64,000 nucleotides of DNA from an uncultured Opitutia bacterium (GTDB lineage: Bacteria > Verrucomicrobiota > Verrucomicrobiia > Opitutales > Opitutaceae), in contig CAIMAQ010000098.1 of assembly GCA_903839035.1 (NCBI GenBank), forward strand, positions 1 to 64,000, in the 5' to 3' direction. Below the pieces are notes generated by a model. It was not told where the DNA came from. It worked only from the letters and a program-made list of their open reading frames with translations, and made no database searches. Both the position numbers and the translations under genes were made by a program. Positions 30,134 through 42,125 of the stretch are shown here, one piece after another (the first letter of the stretch is position 1; the number at the start of each line of letters is the position of its first letter).

Positions 30134-31360
30134 TCAGGGGGTCTTTCCCAGGATCTTTGCCACCTGTTCCACGTCTTTATCTCCACGGCCCGAGAGATTC
30201 ACGATGAGGATCTTGTCCTTCGCCAGTTGCTTCGCGCGCTTCAGGCCGTGCACCAGCGCGTGAGTGGACTCGAGCGCCGGGATGATGCCCTCCAGCCGTG
30301 AGCAGAGCTGGAGCGTCTCCAGCACTTCGTCGTCCGTGGCGTAGGCAAACTCGATCCGGCCCCGGTCGCGGTAAAAGGCGTGCTCGGGTCCCACGGCGGC
30401 GTAGTCCAGGCCGGCGCTGACGGAATGCGTAAGCTCGATCTGCCCCTCGGCATCCTGCAGCAGGAAGGTCTTGCAGCCTTGCAGCACCCCCAAGCGGCCT
30501 CCGGCGAAGCGTGCGGCGTGTTCCCCAGGCTTGATGCCGTGACCGCCGGCCTCGACGCCGAACATCCGCACGCCGGGCTCCTCCAGAAACTCAAAAAAGA
30601 GACCAATGGCGTTGCTGCCGCCGCCGACGCAGGCAATGAGCTCGTCCGGCAGCCGGCTTTCGCGGGCGAGGATTTGCTCCTTCGCCTCCAGGCCGATGAC
30701 CCGGTGGAAATCCCGCACCATCATCGGATACGGGTGCGAGCCATACGCGGTGCCGAGGATGTAGTGGGTGCTGCGGACATTGGTCACCCAGTCGCGCATG
30801 GCCTCGTTGATGGCCTCCTTGAGCGTCTTCTGGCCGGCCTCGACCGCGCGCACCTCGGCGCCCATCAGCCGCATCCGGAAAACATTCAGGGACTGCCGCG
30901 CCATGTCGTGTGCGCCCATGTACACCACGCATTCCAGGCCGAACTTCGCGCACGCCGCCGCCGTGGCGACCCCGTGCTGGCCCGCACCGGTCTCCGCGAT
31001 GATGCGCTTCTTGCCCATGCGCTTCGCGAGCAGGGCCTGCGCGAGGGCGTTGTTGATTTTGTGCGCCCCGGTGTGCAGCAGATCCTCGCGCTTCAGGTAA
31101 ATTTTCGCCCCGCCGGCATGCTGGGTCAGCCGCTCCGCAAAATAGAGCGGCGTCGGCCGGCCGGCGAATTCCTGCAAATGGCGCCGCAGTTCCGCCTGGA
31201 AGGCCGCATCGTTCCGGGCCACCTCGTAGGCCGCCGCCAGCTCCGAGAGGGCCGTCATCAGCGTCTCGGGCACAAACACCCCGCCATAGCCGCCAAAATG
31301 ACCCGCGCCATCCGGCAGCGAGAAGCGGTCGAGTTGCGGGGCGGGGGCGGAGGCGGGCAT
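30134..31360 (-). CDS. trpB: Tryptophan synthase beta chain
   Basis: 408 residues. PLP enzyme that joins indole and serine to make tryptophan. The Schiff-base lysine is in [15 protein letters not shown], and the PLP phosphate loop is the glycine-rich [26 protein letters not shown] at the N-terminus and the [11 protein letters not shown] segment are TrpB1 signatures. The ATG at 31360 is favoured by homology; the open frame extends 13 codons further up. No trpA or other trp genes adjoin, so the trp pathway is split in this genome. It lies next to yicC on the same strand. Confidence 0.96.
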   Translation of the reverse strand: MPASAPAPQLDRFSLPDGAGHFGGYGGVFVPETLMTALSELAAAYEVARNDAAFQAELRRHLQEFAGRPTPLYFAERLTQHAGGAKIYLKREDLLHTGAHKINNALAQALLAKRMGKKRIIAETGAGQHGVATAAACAKFGLECVVYMGAHDMARQSLNVFRMRLMGAEVRAVEAGQKTLKEAINEAMRDWVTNVRSTHYILGTAYGSHPYPMMVRDFHRVIGLEAKEQILARESRLPDELIACVGGGSNAIGLFFEFLEEPGVRMFGVEAGGHGIKPGEHAARFAGGRLGVLQGCKTFLLQDAEGQIELTHSVSAGLDYAAVGPEHAFYRDRGRIEFAYATDDEVLETLQLCSRLEGIIPALESTHALVHGLKRAKQLAKDKILIVNLSGRGDKDVEQVAKILGKTP

Positions 31361-31414
31361 ACGTGGCTCGGAGTGAAAGGAGGTCCGCCCGGGAGGCAAA
31401 CCTCTCTTTGCCGG

Positions 31415-32854
31415 TCACACCCGCTTGATGGTCACCAGCGTCAGGTCGTCCCGGAGGGCCGTGTTCCCGGCAAACCGGTGGACCGTTTCCAGGATGCCGT
31501 CGTTGAGTTCACGGGCGCTGCGCGCATGCAGCGCATGCACCGCATCCGCCAGCCGGGCCCCGGAAAACTCCTTGTCCTCCTCGTTCGGCGCCTCGGTCAG
31601 GCCGTCGGTGTAGAGGACCAGCGCATCCCTCTGGTGAAACGGCTCCGTTCGGTCCTGGATGACCGCGGTGAAGATCTCGTCGGGCACCAAGCCGAGCGGC
31701 ATGCCCTCGGACCCGACATACTCGCCCACAGCCACGCCGGTCACCCGGTCCCGGCGCGAAAACAGCGGCAGCTCGTGGCCCGCGCGGGCGAACGTCACCT
31801 CGTTGCGCGCCGTGTCGATCACCGCGTACAGGATCGTGATGAACATGCCGCGCAGGTCGCCGCCGAGCGCGCGGTTCACCTCGGCGAGGGTCTGCGCCGG
31901 CGACTCGTGCCGCGGCGCAATCTGCCGGAGGTTCGTGCGGCACATCGCCATCAGCAGCGACGCCGGGATGCCCTTGCCCGACACGTCCGCGACCGCGACG
32001 CCGAGCCGCGTCGGCGAGAGCGGGAACAGGTCGTAGAAGTCGCCGCTGACCTTCTGCGCCGGGGTGTAACGGGCGTCGATGTCGAGGCCGCCCATTTGCG
32101 GGGGCTCCTTGGGCAGCAGCATCTGCTGGATGCCGCTCGCCAGGGAAAGGTCGAGGTCAAGCTGGCGCTTCTCGATCTGGTAATTGAGGAACTCCGCGTT
32201 GTGCAGCGCGAGGGCGGCCTGCTCCGCGAGGGACTGCATGAGGGAGAAATCCGTCAGCGTGAACGGCTCGCCGTCCGCCGAGTTCGCCACGGCCAGCACG
32301 CCAAAAAACCGGTCGCGGAATTGCAGCGGCACAGCGATGAGCGAGCGAACCTTCAGTGCGGGGTCCTCATGGAGCACCACGCGGGCGTCGGCGGCGGCAT
32401 CCGCGATCAATTGGCCCCGGCCGGTCTGCACGACCGCGCCGACGATGCCCTCGTTGGCCGGAAAGGCCTCCGTCTTGAGCACCTGCTCGATGAAGCGGGC
32501 ACGGGTGGCGAGTTTTTCCCGGACCGCCGCCGGCAACGGCCGGTGCGGCGGGAAAAGTCCCTCCACCGCCGCGCTGCGCATTTTGCCGTCCTCGGTCCGC
32601 TCAAACAGGCAGGCGCTGAGGGCGCCCGAGCACAGGATGGCCGCATGGACGATGCGCTGGTGCAGCGCCTCGCGCGTCAACCCCTCGCCCAGGGCCTCGA
32701 CCATGTGGTGCATGAAGTCCACCACCAGCTGGCGCTCCTGCGTCACCTGCGCCTTTTCCTCCTCGAGGCGGCGCACCGTCCGCCGTGACCGGTAGACGGG
32801 CAGGAACATGGCGAGGGCACCGAGGATAAGGCCAATGACTAGGACCAGAAACAT
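31415..32854 (-). CDS. RsbU-like PP2C serine phosphatase with GAF domain and membrane anchor
   Basis: 479 residues. One N-terminal transmembrane helix (MFLVLVIGLILGALAMFLPVY) leads into a short coiled coil (RRTVRRLEEEKAQVTQERQL), then a GAF-type sensor domain (about residues 60-210, with FFGVLAVANSADGEPFTLTDFSLMQSLAEQAALAL). The SpoIIE/PP2C domain (about 245-479) has metal-binding acidic residues in VAVADVSGKGIPASLLMAM, LYTDGLTEA and DDLTLVTI. Such phosphatases dephosphorylate STAS-domain anti-anti-sigma factors. A STAS gene lies 179 nt upstream on the same strand. The signal sensed by the GAF domain is unknown. Confidence 0.92.
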   Translation of the reverse strand: MFLVLVIGLILGALAMFLPVYRSRRTVRRLEEEKAQVTQERQLVVDFMHHMVEALGEGLTREALHQRIVHAAILCSGALSACLFERTEDGKMRSAAVEGLFPPHRPLPAAVREKLATRARFIEQVLKTEAFPANEGIVGAVVQTGRGQLIADAAADARVVLHEDPALKVRSLIAVPLQFRDRFFGVLAVANSADGEPFTLTDFSLMQSLAEQAALALHNAEFLNYQIEKRQLDLDLSLASGIQQMLLPKEPPQMGGLDIDARYTPAQKVSGDFYDLFPLSPTRLGVAVADVSGKGIPASLLMAMCRTNLRQIAPRHESPAQTLAEVNRALGGDLRGMFITILYAVIDTARNEVTFARAGHELPLFSRRDRVTGVAVGEYVGSEGMPLGLVPDEIFTAVIQDRTEPFHQRDALVLYTDGLTEAPNEEDKEFSGARLADAVHALHARSARELNDGILETVHRFAGNTALRDDLTLVTIKRV

Positions 32855-32950
32855 GGGAGAGGCATGGGTGTGGCAGGCCCCGCGTCGTCCGGCAATGGCG
32901 GAGTGTACGGATACCAGGCACCCGACACCTTATTTTATGTCTTAAAGATG

Positions 32951-33028
32951 GTCGCCGATGTCCTCATCGGCGATCGCGCTGGTCGGAGACCGGCGCCCAC
33001 CCTTGGAGGCGGGGTCAGCGACCCCGCC
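32951..33028. repeat. Two hairpins between the STAS gene and the RsbU-like gene
   Basis: Hairpin 1: GTCGCCGATG (32951-32960) faces CATCGGCGAT (32965-32974) with a 4-nt loop, 9 of 10 paired. Hairpin 2: GGCGGGGTC (33008-33016) pairs perfectly with GACCCCGCC (33020-33028) around AGC, just 5 nt after the STAS stop. No T-run follows on the minus strand, so termination is possible but not typical. Confidence 0.6.
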
Positions 33029-33033
33029 CTGCA

Positions 33034-33543
33034 TTACTTCTGCTCGACCCGGTTCTTCAGGAACGCGAGCACGTCCTGGAACTTGCCGCGGTTGGTCTCG
33101 TCCACCGCGATCAGGGATTCGTGAGCCTCAAGCACCATCCGGGCGCTTTCCAGCTCGGAGCGATCCGGGCACTGCAGCGCGGTGTCGCACTTGTCGAAAC
33201 TCATCTGGAAGTCCCCCGCGTCCACCGTCAGCAGGCGGTGCAGGCCGAGGTTGCGGATCAGCTCGAGGTTGCGCGGGCCGACCCGCGCCAGCACGAAGCT
33301 GCTGCCCGCGGAGGCCTTTTTCAGTTCCAGCGCCGCCCCGGCCAAGACCCCGAGAAACGTGCTGTCCATGCTGGTGCAGTGCAGGAAATCGAGCACGAAG
33401 CGCGTTTTCCCCTGGTGGATCATCTCCGTGACAAAATCCTTCAGGCACGCGCTGTTTTGAAAGCAAGCGCGGCCGTCAATGCGCACGACCACGGGGTCGG
33501 AATAGGCGTCGACAAGAAAGGTGGGTTTGCCGGTTTCGGACAT
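33034..33543 (-). CDS. STAS-domain protein (anti-sigma factor antagonist type)
   Basis: 169 residues from the ATG at 33543. The N-terminal 105 or so residues form a STAS domain, with the phosphorylatable serine region FLHCTSMDSTFLGVLAGAALEL, as in SpoIIAA/RsbV. A C-terminal extension of about 60 residues (CDTALQCPDRSELESARMVLEAHE...) is longer than in simple RsbV and is helical. In partner switching the unphosphorylated STAS protein binds an anti-sigma kinase and frees a sigma factor; the RsbU-like phosphatase downstream would be its activator. No anti-sigma kinase or sigma factor is nearby. Confidence 0.9.
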   Translation of the reverse strand: MSETGKPTFLVDAYSDPVVVRIDGRACFQNSACLKDFVTEMIHQGKTRFVLDFLHCTSMDSTFLGVLAGAALELKKASAGSSFVLARVGPRNLELIRNLGLHRLLTVDAGDFQMSFDKCDTALQCPDRSELESARMVLEAHESLIAVDETNRGKFQDVLAFLKNRVEQK

Positions 33544-33597
33544 GAAGGAAGGGACCAAACGCTAATCACGGCCGCCGCATCGGCAAGGCCGCCGGGA

Positions 33598-36435
<2,838 letters not shown>

Positions 36436-36461
36436 CGCAATGCTTTCGGGTGGGCGGAGGG

Positions 36462-36935
36462 TTATTTGGCCAGGGCGGCTTTCACCGCGGTAAAATTGGG
36501 CAGGTCCTTCGGCGTGGCGGTCTGCTCGGCGTACTTGACCACGCCGTCCTTCCCGATGACGAAGGCCGCGCGGGCCGACGTGTCGCCGATGCCGGCGAGG
36601 CCCGGGAACACGACGTCGTAGGCCTTGGTCACGGTCTTGTTGAGGTCGGAGAGCAGCGTGAGGCCGATCTTGTTCTGTTGGGCCCAGGCCTCGTTGGCGA
36701 ACGGGCTGTCCACGCTGATGCCGTAAACCTCGGCGCCGAGCCCGGTGTACTCGTCGAGCCCGCTCGTCATGTCGCACATCTCTTGGGTGCAGGTGCCGGT
36801 GAAGGCCAGCGGGTAGAACAGCAGCACGGTCTGCTTCTTCCCGAAATTGTCGCTGAGTTTGATGTCCTTCAGCCCCGAGGCGGTCTTGGTCTTGAGGGTG
36901 AAGTCAGGGGCTTTGGAGCCGACGGCGAGAGGCAT
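36462..36935 (-). CDS. Peroxiredoxin (AhpE/Prx5-like)
   Basis: 157 residues from the ATG at 36935. Thioredoxin fold with the peroxidatic cysteine in [13 protein letters not shown] (T-x-x-C type), where a second cysteine three to four residues on could be a resolving residue; the conserved Arg is in [13 protein letters not shown]. It reduces hydrogen peroxide and organic peroxides in the cytosol. Located immediately upstream of acnA on the same strand: a sensible pairing, since aconitase clusters are sensitive to oxidants (inference). Divergent from tyrS across 200 nt that hold no gene. Confidence 0.92.
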   Translation of the reverse strand: MPLAVGSKAPDFTLKTKTASGLKDIKLSDNFGKKQTVLLFYPLAFTGTCTQEMCDMTSGLDEYTGLGAEVYGISVDSPFANEAWAQQNKIGLTLLSDLNKTVTKAYDVVFPGLAGIGDTSARAAFVIGKDGVVKYAEQTATPKDLPNFTAVKAALAK

Positions 36936-37135
36936 GGCGGAAGGGTTGGACGAGGATTGTGGTTGGGTCCGCGGCCCGGGAACGGGCGCGACGGCAGAAC
37001 GCAAGGAATAGACCGCGTGGCGCCGCGGCAGCAAACCGTTTTTCCCAAAAGAAGCGGGTATTCTATTTTCGACGTCTTCGTCATAAGTTTTGTTTTGCGC
37101 CGCTCCGGCTCCGCCCCGTTAACTCGCCCGTCCCC

Positions 37136-38413
37136 ATGACGATCCTCGAAGACCTCCAGTGGCGCGGCTTGTACGCCGATTGCACCGACGCGGCGGCGCT
37201 AACCCAGCGCCTGGCCGAGGGCCCGATCGCGCTCTATTGCGGCTTCGACCCGACCGCCGACTCGCTCCACGTCGGCAACCTCGTGCCGCTGCTCGCCCTC
37301 CGCCGCTTCCAGCGTGCCGGCCATCGCCCCATCGCCCTCGCCGGCGGGGCCACCGGCATGGTCGGCGATCCGTCGGGCAAGTCCGATGAGCGCAACCTGC
37401 AGACGCCGGAGCAGGTCGCCCACAACATCACGGCCATTCGCGAGCAGCTCTCGCGCTTCCTGGATTTCACGGCGGCCGGAAATCCGGCGCGCCTCGTGGA
37501 CAACGCCACCTGGACCGCCCCGCTGAGTTTCCTCGAGTTCCTCCGCGACGTCGGAAAGCATTTCTCCGTCAACGTGATGATGGCGAAGGACAGCGTGCGC
37601 TCGCGGCTCGAGGGCGACGGCGGCATCAGCTACACGGAATTCAGCTACATGCTGCTTCAGGCGAATGATTTCCTGCACCTGCGCACCAACCTGAACTGCG
37701 AGTTACAGGTGGGCGCCACCGACCAGTGGGGCAACATCACCGCCGGCACCGACTTGATCCGCAAGAAGCTCGGAGCGCCCGCCTGGGGCCTGACCTTCCC
37801 GCTGCTGACCAAGGCCGATGGCACCAAATACGGCAAATCCGCCAGCGGTGCCGTATGGCTCGATGCCAAGCGCACGTCGCCCTACCGCTTCTATCAATTT
37901 TTCATCAACGCCGACGACGCCGACGTCATCAAACTCCTCAAGGTGCTGACGTTCCTCTCCCACGAGGAAATCTCCGCCCTCGAGACCGGGATGAAGGCCA
38001 ACCCCGGCGCCCGCGCCGCGCAAAAGGCCCTCGCCCGCGAGCTCACCACCTTGGTTCACGGCGGCGGCGCGCTGACGGCGGCCATCAAGGCCAGCGAGAT
38101 TCTCTTTGGCGGCTCACTCGATGGGGTCACCGAAGAGCTCTTCAACGATGTCGTGGGCGAGATCCCGACCAAGGAACTCGCGTCGTCGTCCCTCGCCGAG
38201 CCCGGCGTGCCGCTGACCGACCTGCTCGTCCACTCGGGTCTCGCCACCTCCAAGGGTCAGGCCCGCAAGGATATCGAGGGCGGCGGCATCAATTTGAATA
38301 ATGTCCGCGTCACCGATGTCGCGCGGGCCGTCACGACCGCCGACCTGCACTTCGGCAAGTACGTCCTCCTGCGCAAAGGCAAGCGGACGTACGCCGTGAT
38401 CAACGTCAAGTAA
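37136..38413 (+). CDS. tyrS: Tyrosyl-tRNA synthetase
   Basis: 425 residues, bacterial TyrRS. HIGH-equivalent DSLHVGNL (about residue 42), tyrosine-binding YTEFSYMLLQANDF, the QVGATDQWGNITAG segment, and KYGKS (KMSKS equivalent, about residue 231). A C-terminal S4 RNA-binding domain (about 355-425, TDLLVHSGLATSKGQARKDIEGGGINLN) follows. The ATG at 37136 is the family start; the frame is open further upstream. The upstream 200-nt region is shared with the divergent peroxiredoxin gene and must contain both promoters; I see no convincing -35/-10 pair. Confidence 0.97.
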   Translation: MTILEDLQWRGLYADCTDAAALTQRLAEGPIALYCGFDPTADSLHVGNLVPLLALRRFQRAGHRPIALAGGATGMVGDPSGKSDERNLQTPEQVAHNITAIREQLSRFLDFTAAGNPARLVDNATWTAPLSFLEFLRDVGKHFSVNVMMAKDSVRSRLEGDGGISYTEFSYMLLQANDFLHLRTNLNCELQVGATDQWGNITAGTDLIRKKLGAPAWGLTFPLLTKADGTKYGKSASGAVWLDAKRTSPYRFYQFFINADDADVIKLLKVLTFLSHEEISALETGMKANPGARAAQKALARELTTLVHGGGALTAAIKASEILFGGSLDGVTEELFNDVVGEIPTKELASSSLAEPGVPLTDLLVHSGLATSKGQARKDIEGGGINLNNVRVTDVARAVTTADLHFGKYVLLRKGKRTYAVINVK

Positions 38414-38498
38414 TCCCCCACCGCCCGCCCGGGTGGACCCGCCGCTCCCTTTTCCGGCAACCCCCGCCGCCCGGCCCGGTCAGTGTCAGTGTCAGCGC

Positions 38499-39644
38499 AT
38501 GGCCTCTCCTCCCTCCGATTGCTCTCCCGACGTCCGCTGGCTGCCCACCGGCGAGGAGGCCTATCGCCGCATGCTCCCGGCGATCGCGGCGGCAAAGCTC
38601 TCGATTCGCTTCGAGATGTACATTTACCATGCCGACGCGTCCGGCGAAATTTTCCGCACGGCGTTGACCCAGGCCGCACAACGCGGGGTGCGCGCCCAGC
38701 TTCTCCTCGACGGCCTGGGAGCGGGCGGGCTGCCCTCCGGCTACTGGGCCGACCTGATCGCGGCCGGCGGCGTGGTGCGGATCTTCAATCCCCTTTCCGT
38801 CCGCGGCTTCCTCTTCCGCAACCACCGCAAGCTGCTGCTCATTGACGATGCCGTGGCCTTTGTCGGCGGCTTCAACATCGCCGACGAATACAACGGCGAT
38901 GGCGTGACCCAGGGCTGGCGCGACCTGGGCTGGGAACTGCACCGGCCGGACACCGTGAAACAGCTCGCCACGGCCTTTGACGGGATGTTCCGCGCCTACG
39001 ACCTGCAGCACCGGCTGCTGCACCGCATCCGCCGGCCCCTGCGCCGCACACATCCCCGCCATCCCCGCGGGCCCGTCCTGCTCGGCGCGCCGCGACTGCT
39101 GCGCAATCCCTTCGGCGTGAGCCTGCGGCAGGCCCTGCACGGGGCGAAAAGCGTGCAGCTCATCTCCGGCTATTTTGTCCCCAATTTCCGCCTGCGGCGG
39201 GCCCTCCGTCGCGTCGCCCGCCGCGGTGGCAACGTGGAGTTGATCCTCGCCGGGAAATCCGACGTGCCAATCGCCCAGACCGCCGCCCGCGCGCTCTACG
39301 GTTCGCTGCTGCGCGCCGGCGTGAAGATTTACGAATACCAGCCGCAGATCCTGCACGCGAAACTGGCCGTCGTGGATGACGTGGTGTTCGTCGGCTCCGC
39401 TAACCTCGACATCCGCTCCTTCGGCATCAACTACGAGGTGATGATCCGCGTGGAGGATGCCTGCCTTGCCGCCGAGGCCCGGGCCATCTTCTGCGCCGAT
39501 CAGAACCACTCGGTCCAGGTCACCCGGGAGGACTGGCGTACCAGCCGGAGCTGGCTGACCCGGCTCCGCGGCCACTGGGCGGTTTTTTTCTTCACCAAGA
39601 TCGACCCCTGGCTCGTCCGCCGGGCCCTGCGCGGGCTATCCTGA
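38499..39644 (+). CDS. Phospholipase D-type cardiolipin synthase-like protein
   Basis: 381 residues with two HKD motifs: NHRKLLLIDD (first, near residue 115, followed by FVGGFNIADEY) and HAKLAVVDD (second, near residue 287, followed by FVGSANLDIRSF). This pairing and length match short cardiolipin synthases of the ClsB type, which transfer phosphatidyl groups to make cardiolipin. No transmembrane helix precedes the catalytic part, again as in ClsB. The ATG at 38499 gives MASPPSD..., preceded by a small direct repeat of GTCAGT. Phospholipase or nuclease activity cannot be excluded from sequence alone. Confidence 0.88.
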   Translation: MASPPSDCSPDVRWLPTGEEAYRRMLPAIAAAKLSIRFEMYIYHADASGEIFRTALTQAAQRGVRAQLLLDGLGAGGLPSGYWADLIAAGGVVRIFNPLSVRGFLFRNHRKLLLIDDAVAFVGGFNIADEYNGDGVTQGWRDLGWELHRPDTVKQLATAFDGMFRAYDLQHRLLHRIRRPLRRTHPRHPRGPVLLGAPRLLRNPFGVSLRQALHGAKSVQLISGYFVPNFRLRRALRRVARRGGNVELILAGKSDVPIAQTAARALYGSLLRAGVKIYEYQPQILHAKLAVVDDVVFVGSANLDIRSFGINYEVMIRVEDACLAAEARAIFCADQNHSVQVTREDWRTSRSWLTRLRGHWAVFFFTKIDPWLVRRALRGLS

Positions 39645-39774
39645 CTCGATCCTCTGGGTGAAAACGCGGGCACTGGAATTACGGAACCGAGCCTCAGTTT
39701 TCCCGGAAGCCCAGTCGTCTCCCGCTTCCGCGATCCACCTTGGAAAACGGACGCCCGGCGTTAGATTTCCAGCG

Positions 39775-41052
39775 TTGAAACGTCCACTCACCTTTGGATT
39801 CATTTGGCTGTACCTGGCGCTCGGCAGCCTCCTCGCCAACGGAATCGCGCCTGATTCTGCCGCGAATCCGTTGCGTACCGTCCACTTACTCGAGACCGGC
39901 CAGCCGGTCCGTATCGTCTGTTTCGGCGACAGCGTCACGGGGGTTTATTACCACACCGGCGGCCGCCGCGCCTGGTGTGATCTCGTGGGAATTGCGCTGC
40001 AGCGCCTCTACCCTCGTGCCCACCTTGAAATGATCAACGCCGGCATCAGCGGCAACAGCACGGCCGATGCGTTGCCGCGCATGGCGGCCGATGTCCTCCG
40101 TCACCGACCCCAGCTGGTAATCGCCATGTTCGGGTTGAACGATGTGACGCGCGTCTCCCCGGACGATTTTCGCGCCAATCTCCGGCAAATCGTGCAACGT
40201 TCCCGGCAAGTCGGCGCCGAGGTCATCCTGATGACACCGAATCTGGTTTCGGCCGGGGACGACAAGCGCCCCCCCGGGAGAGTGGCGGCCTACGCGCAAA
40301 TCACCCGCGAGGTGGGTCAGGAGTTGGCGGTGCCCATGACGGATATCTTTCGCGCCTTCCAGTCCGTTCAGACCACGGACCACCGTGCTTGGCTCGGACT
40401 CATGAGCGACACCATCCACCCCAATCTGCGCGGCCACAAGTTGCTTGCCGCGGAAGCTATCCGGACCGCGACCGGCCAGCGCGTGTCCCTCGCCGAACTG
40501 CCCGGCCTGCAGCCCGGCCTGCCCCGGGTGCGGGCGCGATTGCAGGCGAAGGAAACGGTGAGAATCATCGCGATGAAACCCTACGACGCCCTGGTCGGCC
40601 CGGCCCTGCAAAAACTCTATCCGGGCGCCCAGGTCGAGGTCACTGCCTGGGATGCAACCGGCAAATCCCTCGCCCTGATTGAGGCCCAGGCCAAGGCACT
40701 GGGTTGGCCGAAATTTCGGGAGCAACCGAGCCTGACCCGCCCTGATCTCTATGTCCTGGCGGTCCCGGCCGCTGCCGGTGCGGCCAGTGAAGATGAATTC
40801 TTCCACTGCTACACCTGGATCATGAACTGGTCGCTGAGCTTCAACCCGCCGAACTGGGACTGCCTTGTGATCCTGCCCTCCGTCGCCCAGCCTGATCAGG
40901 ATCAGGCCCAGCGCGCCGCCGAGAGTCTCGCGCACGAGGTTATCCGGGGCCAGGACCTGCCCTGGCTGCAGCGAACGCCGGGGGACCCGCGGCCAACCGC
41001 GGAATTACTGGGCGAAGAACTGGCAGAACTGCTCGAAGCCCCAAAGCCCTGA
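39775..41052 (+). CDS. Secreted SGNH/GDSL hydrolase with a second, degenerate domain
   Basis: About 425 residues if it starts at the TTG at 39775, which gives a clean signal peptide (LKRPLTFGFIWLYLALGSLLANG); a GTG at 39658 in the same frame is an alternative. The N-terminal SGNH domain has block I FGDSVTG (catalytic Ser), block II GISGNSTADALPRM (Gly), block III FGLNDV (Asn) and block V DTIHPNLRGH (Asp/His). It is likely a periplasmic or secreted esterase on sugar or lipid substrates. The C-terminal roughly 160 residues (from VRIIAMKPYDALVGPALQKLYPGAQVEV) echo the start of a second SGNH domain but lack the catalytic serine. Convergent with opcA. Confidence 0.8.
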   Translation: MKRPLTFGFIWLYLALGSLLANGIAPDSAANPLRTVHLLETGQPVRIVCFGDSVTGVYYHTGGRRAWCDLVGIALQRLYPRAHLEMINAGISGNSTADALPRMAADVLRHRPQLVIAMFGLNDVTRVSPDDFRANLRQIVQRSRQVGAEVILMTPNLVSAGDDKRPPGRVAAYAQITREVGQELAVPMTDIFRAFQSVQTTDHRAWLGLMSDTIHPNLRGHKLLAAEAIRTATGQRVSLAELPGLQPGLPRVRARLQAKETVRIIAMKPYDALVGPALQKLYPGAQVEVTAWDATGKSLALIEAQAKALGWPKFREQPSLTRPDLYVLAVPAAAGAASEDEFFHCYTWIMNWSLSFNPPNWDCLVILPSVAQPDQDQAQRAAESLAHEVIRGQDLPWLQRTPGDPRPTAELLGEELAELLEAPKP

Positions 41053-41059
41053 GCCAACC

Positions 41060-41128
41060 GATCGCGGAAACGCGGAAGAGCGGAAAAACTGAGCCGAACC
41101 TTCCCGGTATTTCTGCCCTTCCGCGATC
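41060..41128. repeat. Inverted repeat between the convergent SGNH and opcA genes
   Basis: GATCGCGGAA (41060-41069) is a perfect reverse complement of TTCCGCGATC (41119-41128). The left arm then stutters as GCGGAA-type words at about 8-nt steps, and the right arm continues the match more loosely (15 of 19). Placed between two stop codons it may serve as a bidirectional terminator. Confidence 0.6.
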
Positions 41129-41133
41129 CGGCC

Positions 41134-42120
41134 TTAAAAAAACATCGCCTCGCTCAGCGCCGCCTCAGGGACGAGGAGGCTGATGGCCGCAGGGAGTGAG
41201 GTGCGGCCAGTGCCGAAGTCCGCCTCGAAGTGCGCGGTGCCGCGCGCAAGGTCGCCCGACCAGGAGAAAGTCTTCTTTCCCCCCGCGTAGGTGAAACCGA
41301 GGGTGAAACTGCCCGGCTGGTCCGCCGCGAGTGGCGCCAGGGAATATGCCGCCTGGTTGCGGCCGCATTGCCCGATGCGCTCCTTCAGCCACGCCAGCAG
41401 CACGCGGCCCTCGGCCGGATGCGCGGCATCGTGCGCCAACGCGACGGTTTGCAGCCCCTCACAGAGGGCGGACATCGGGTAGCGGCTGAGAAACTGGCCG
41501 AGACTCTGCCGGATCGGCAGCAGCCGCGAGTGGACGAGATCCCGCAGCGTCTCGGGTCGCGGCCAGGGATAGGTCATCGCATCTGGCGGGGCGATGGCAC
41601 TGTCCAGCAGCACGCGCTGCGCGCGGGTCAACAGGTAGTTGTAATCCGCGAGCTTCACACTGGCCGAGAACCGGTGCGCCCAGTAATACATCGGCAGGTC
41701 GGTCGAGAGGCAGATGGACACCTGGTTCTCCAGAAACTGGCGCGCGCTGCGCGGGTAGCTCAGCATCACGAACTCGACGCAGCGCTTGTCGCTCTTCGAT
41801 TTGCCGAGGTGGCACTCGCCGTAGATCTTGGCCCGCATGTCCATGCTGGCCGTCTCCTCGCTCAGCGGGCACAACACCACCACCCGGCTCGGGTAACGCT
41901 TCGAAAATTCCACGGCGGTCTGGAACTGGGCGACGGCGTCCTCCGGCGTGGTCACGAAGCCGAGATGGAGCACGAAATTGACCTGCGTCGCCTTCGCGTC
42001 CTCCGAGGCCGGCGCGGCGCGGCCCGCGGCCGCGGAGTCCGTCCACATCTGGCCGAGGCTTTTCGCAATCGCCCCGACGGGCACCTCGATGCCGGGCAGG
42101 GCGTTGAAGATGTCCGGCAT
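41134..42120 (-). CDS. opcA: Glucose-6-phosphate dehydrogenase assembly protein OpcA-like
   Basis: 328 residues from the ATG at 42120. The sequence matches the OpcA pattern (VVLCPLSEETASMDMRAKIYGECHLGK, VEFVMLSYPRSARQFLENQVSICLSTDLPMYYWAH). OpcA is an allosteric activator needed for full activity of glucose-6-phosphate dehydrogenase in cyanobacteria and actinobacteria. It follows zwf by 5 nt on the same strand, which supports the call strongly. No catalytic motif is expected. Confidence 0.88.
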   Translation of the reverse strand: MPDIFNALPGIEVPVGAIAKSLGQMWTDSAAAGRAAPASEDAKATQVNFVLHLGFVTTPEDAVAQFQTAVEFSKRYPSRVVVLCPLSEETASMDMRAKIYGECHLGKSKSDKRCVEFVMLSYPRSARQFLENQVSICLSTDLPMYYWAHRFSASVKLADYNYLLTRAQRVLLDSAIAPPDAMTYPWPRPETLRDLVHSRLLPIRQSLGQFLSRYPMSALCEGLQTVALAHDAAHPAEGRVLLAWLKERIGQCGRNQAAYSLAPLAADQPGSFTLGFTYAGGKKTFSWSGDLARGTAHFEADFGTGRTSLPAAISLLVPEAALSEAMFF

Positions 42121-42125
42121 GGCGG

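Noticed and set aside
36436-36777. An N-terminal extension of aconitase by 114 codons
   Set aside because: It is Arg-rich, covers the peroxiredoxin gene in another frame and has no aconitase homology.
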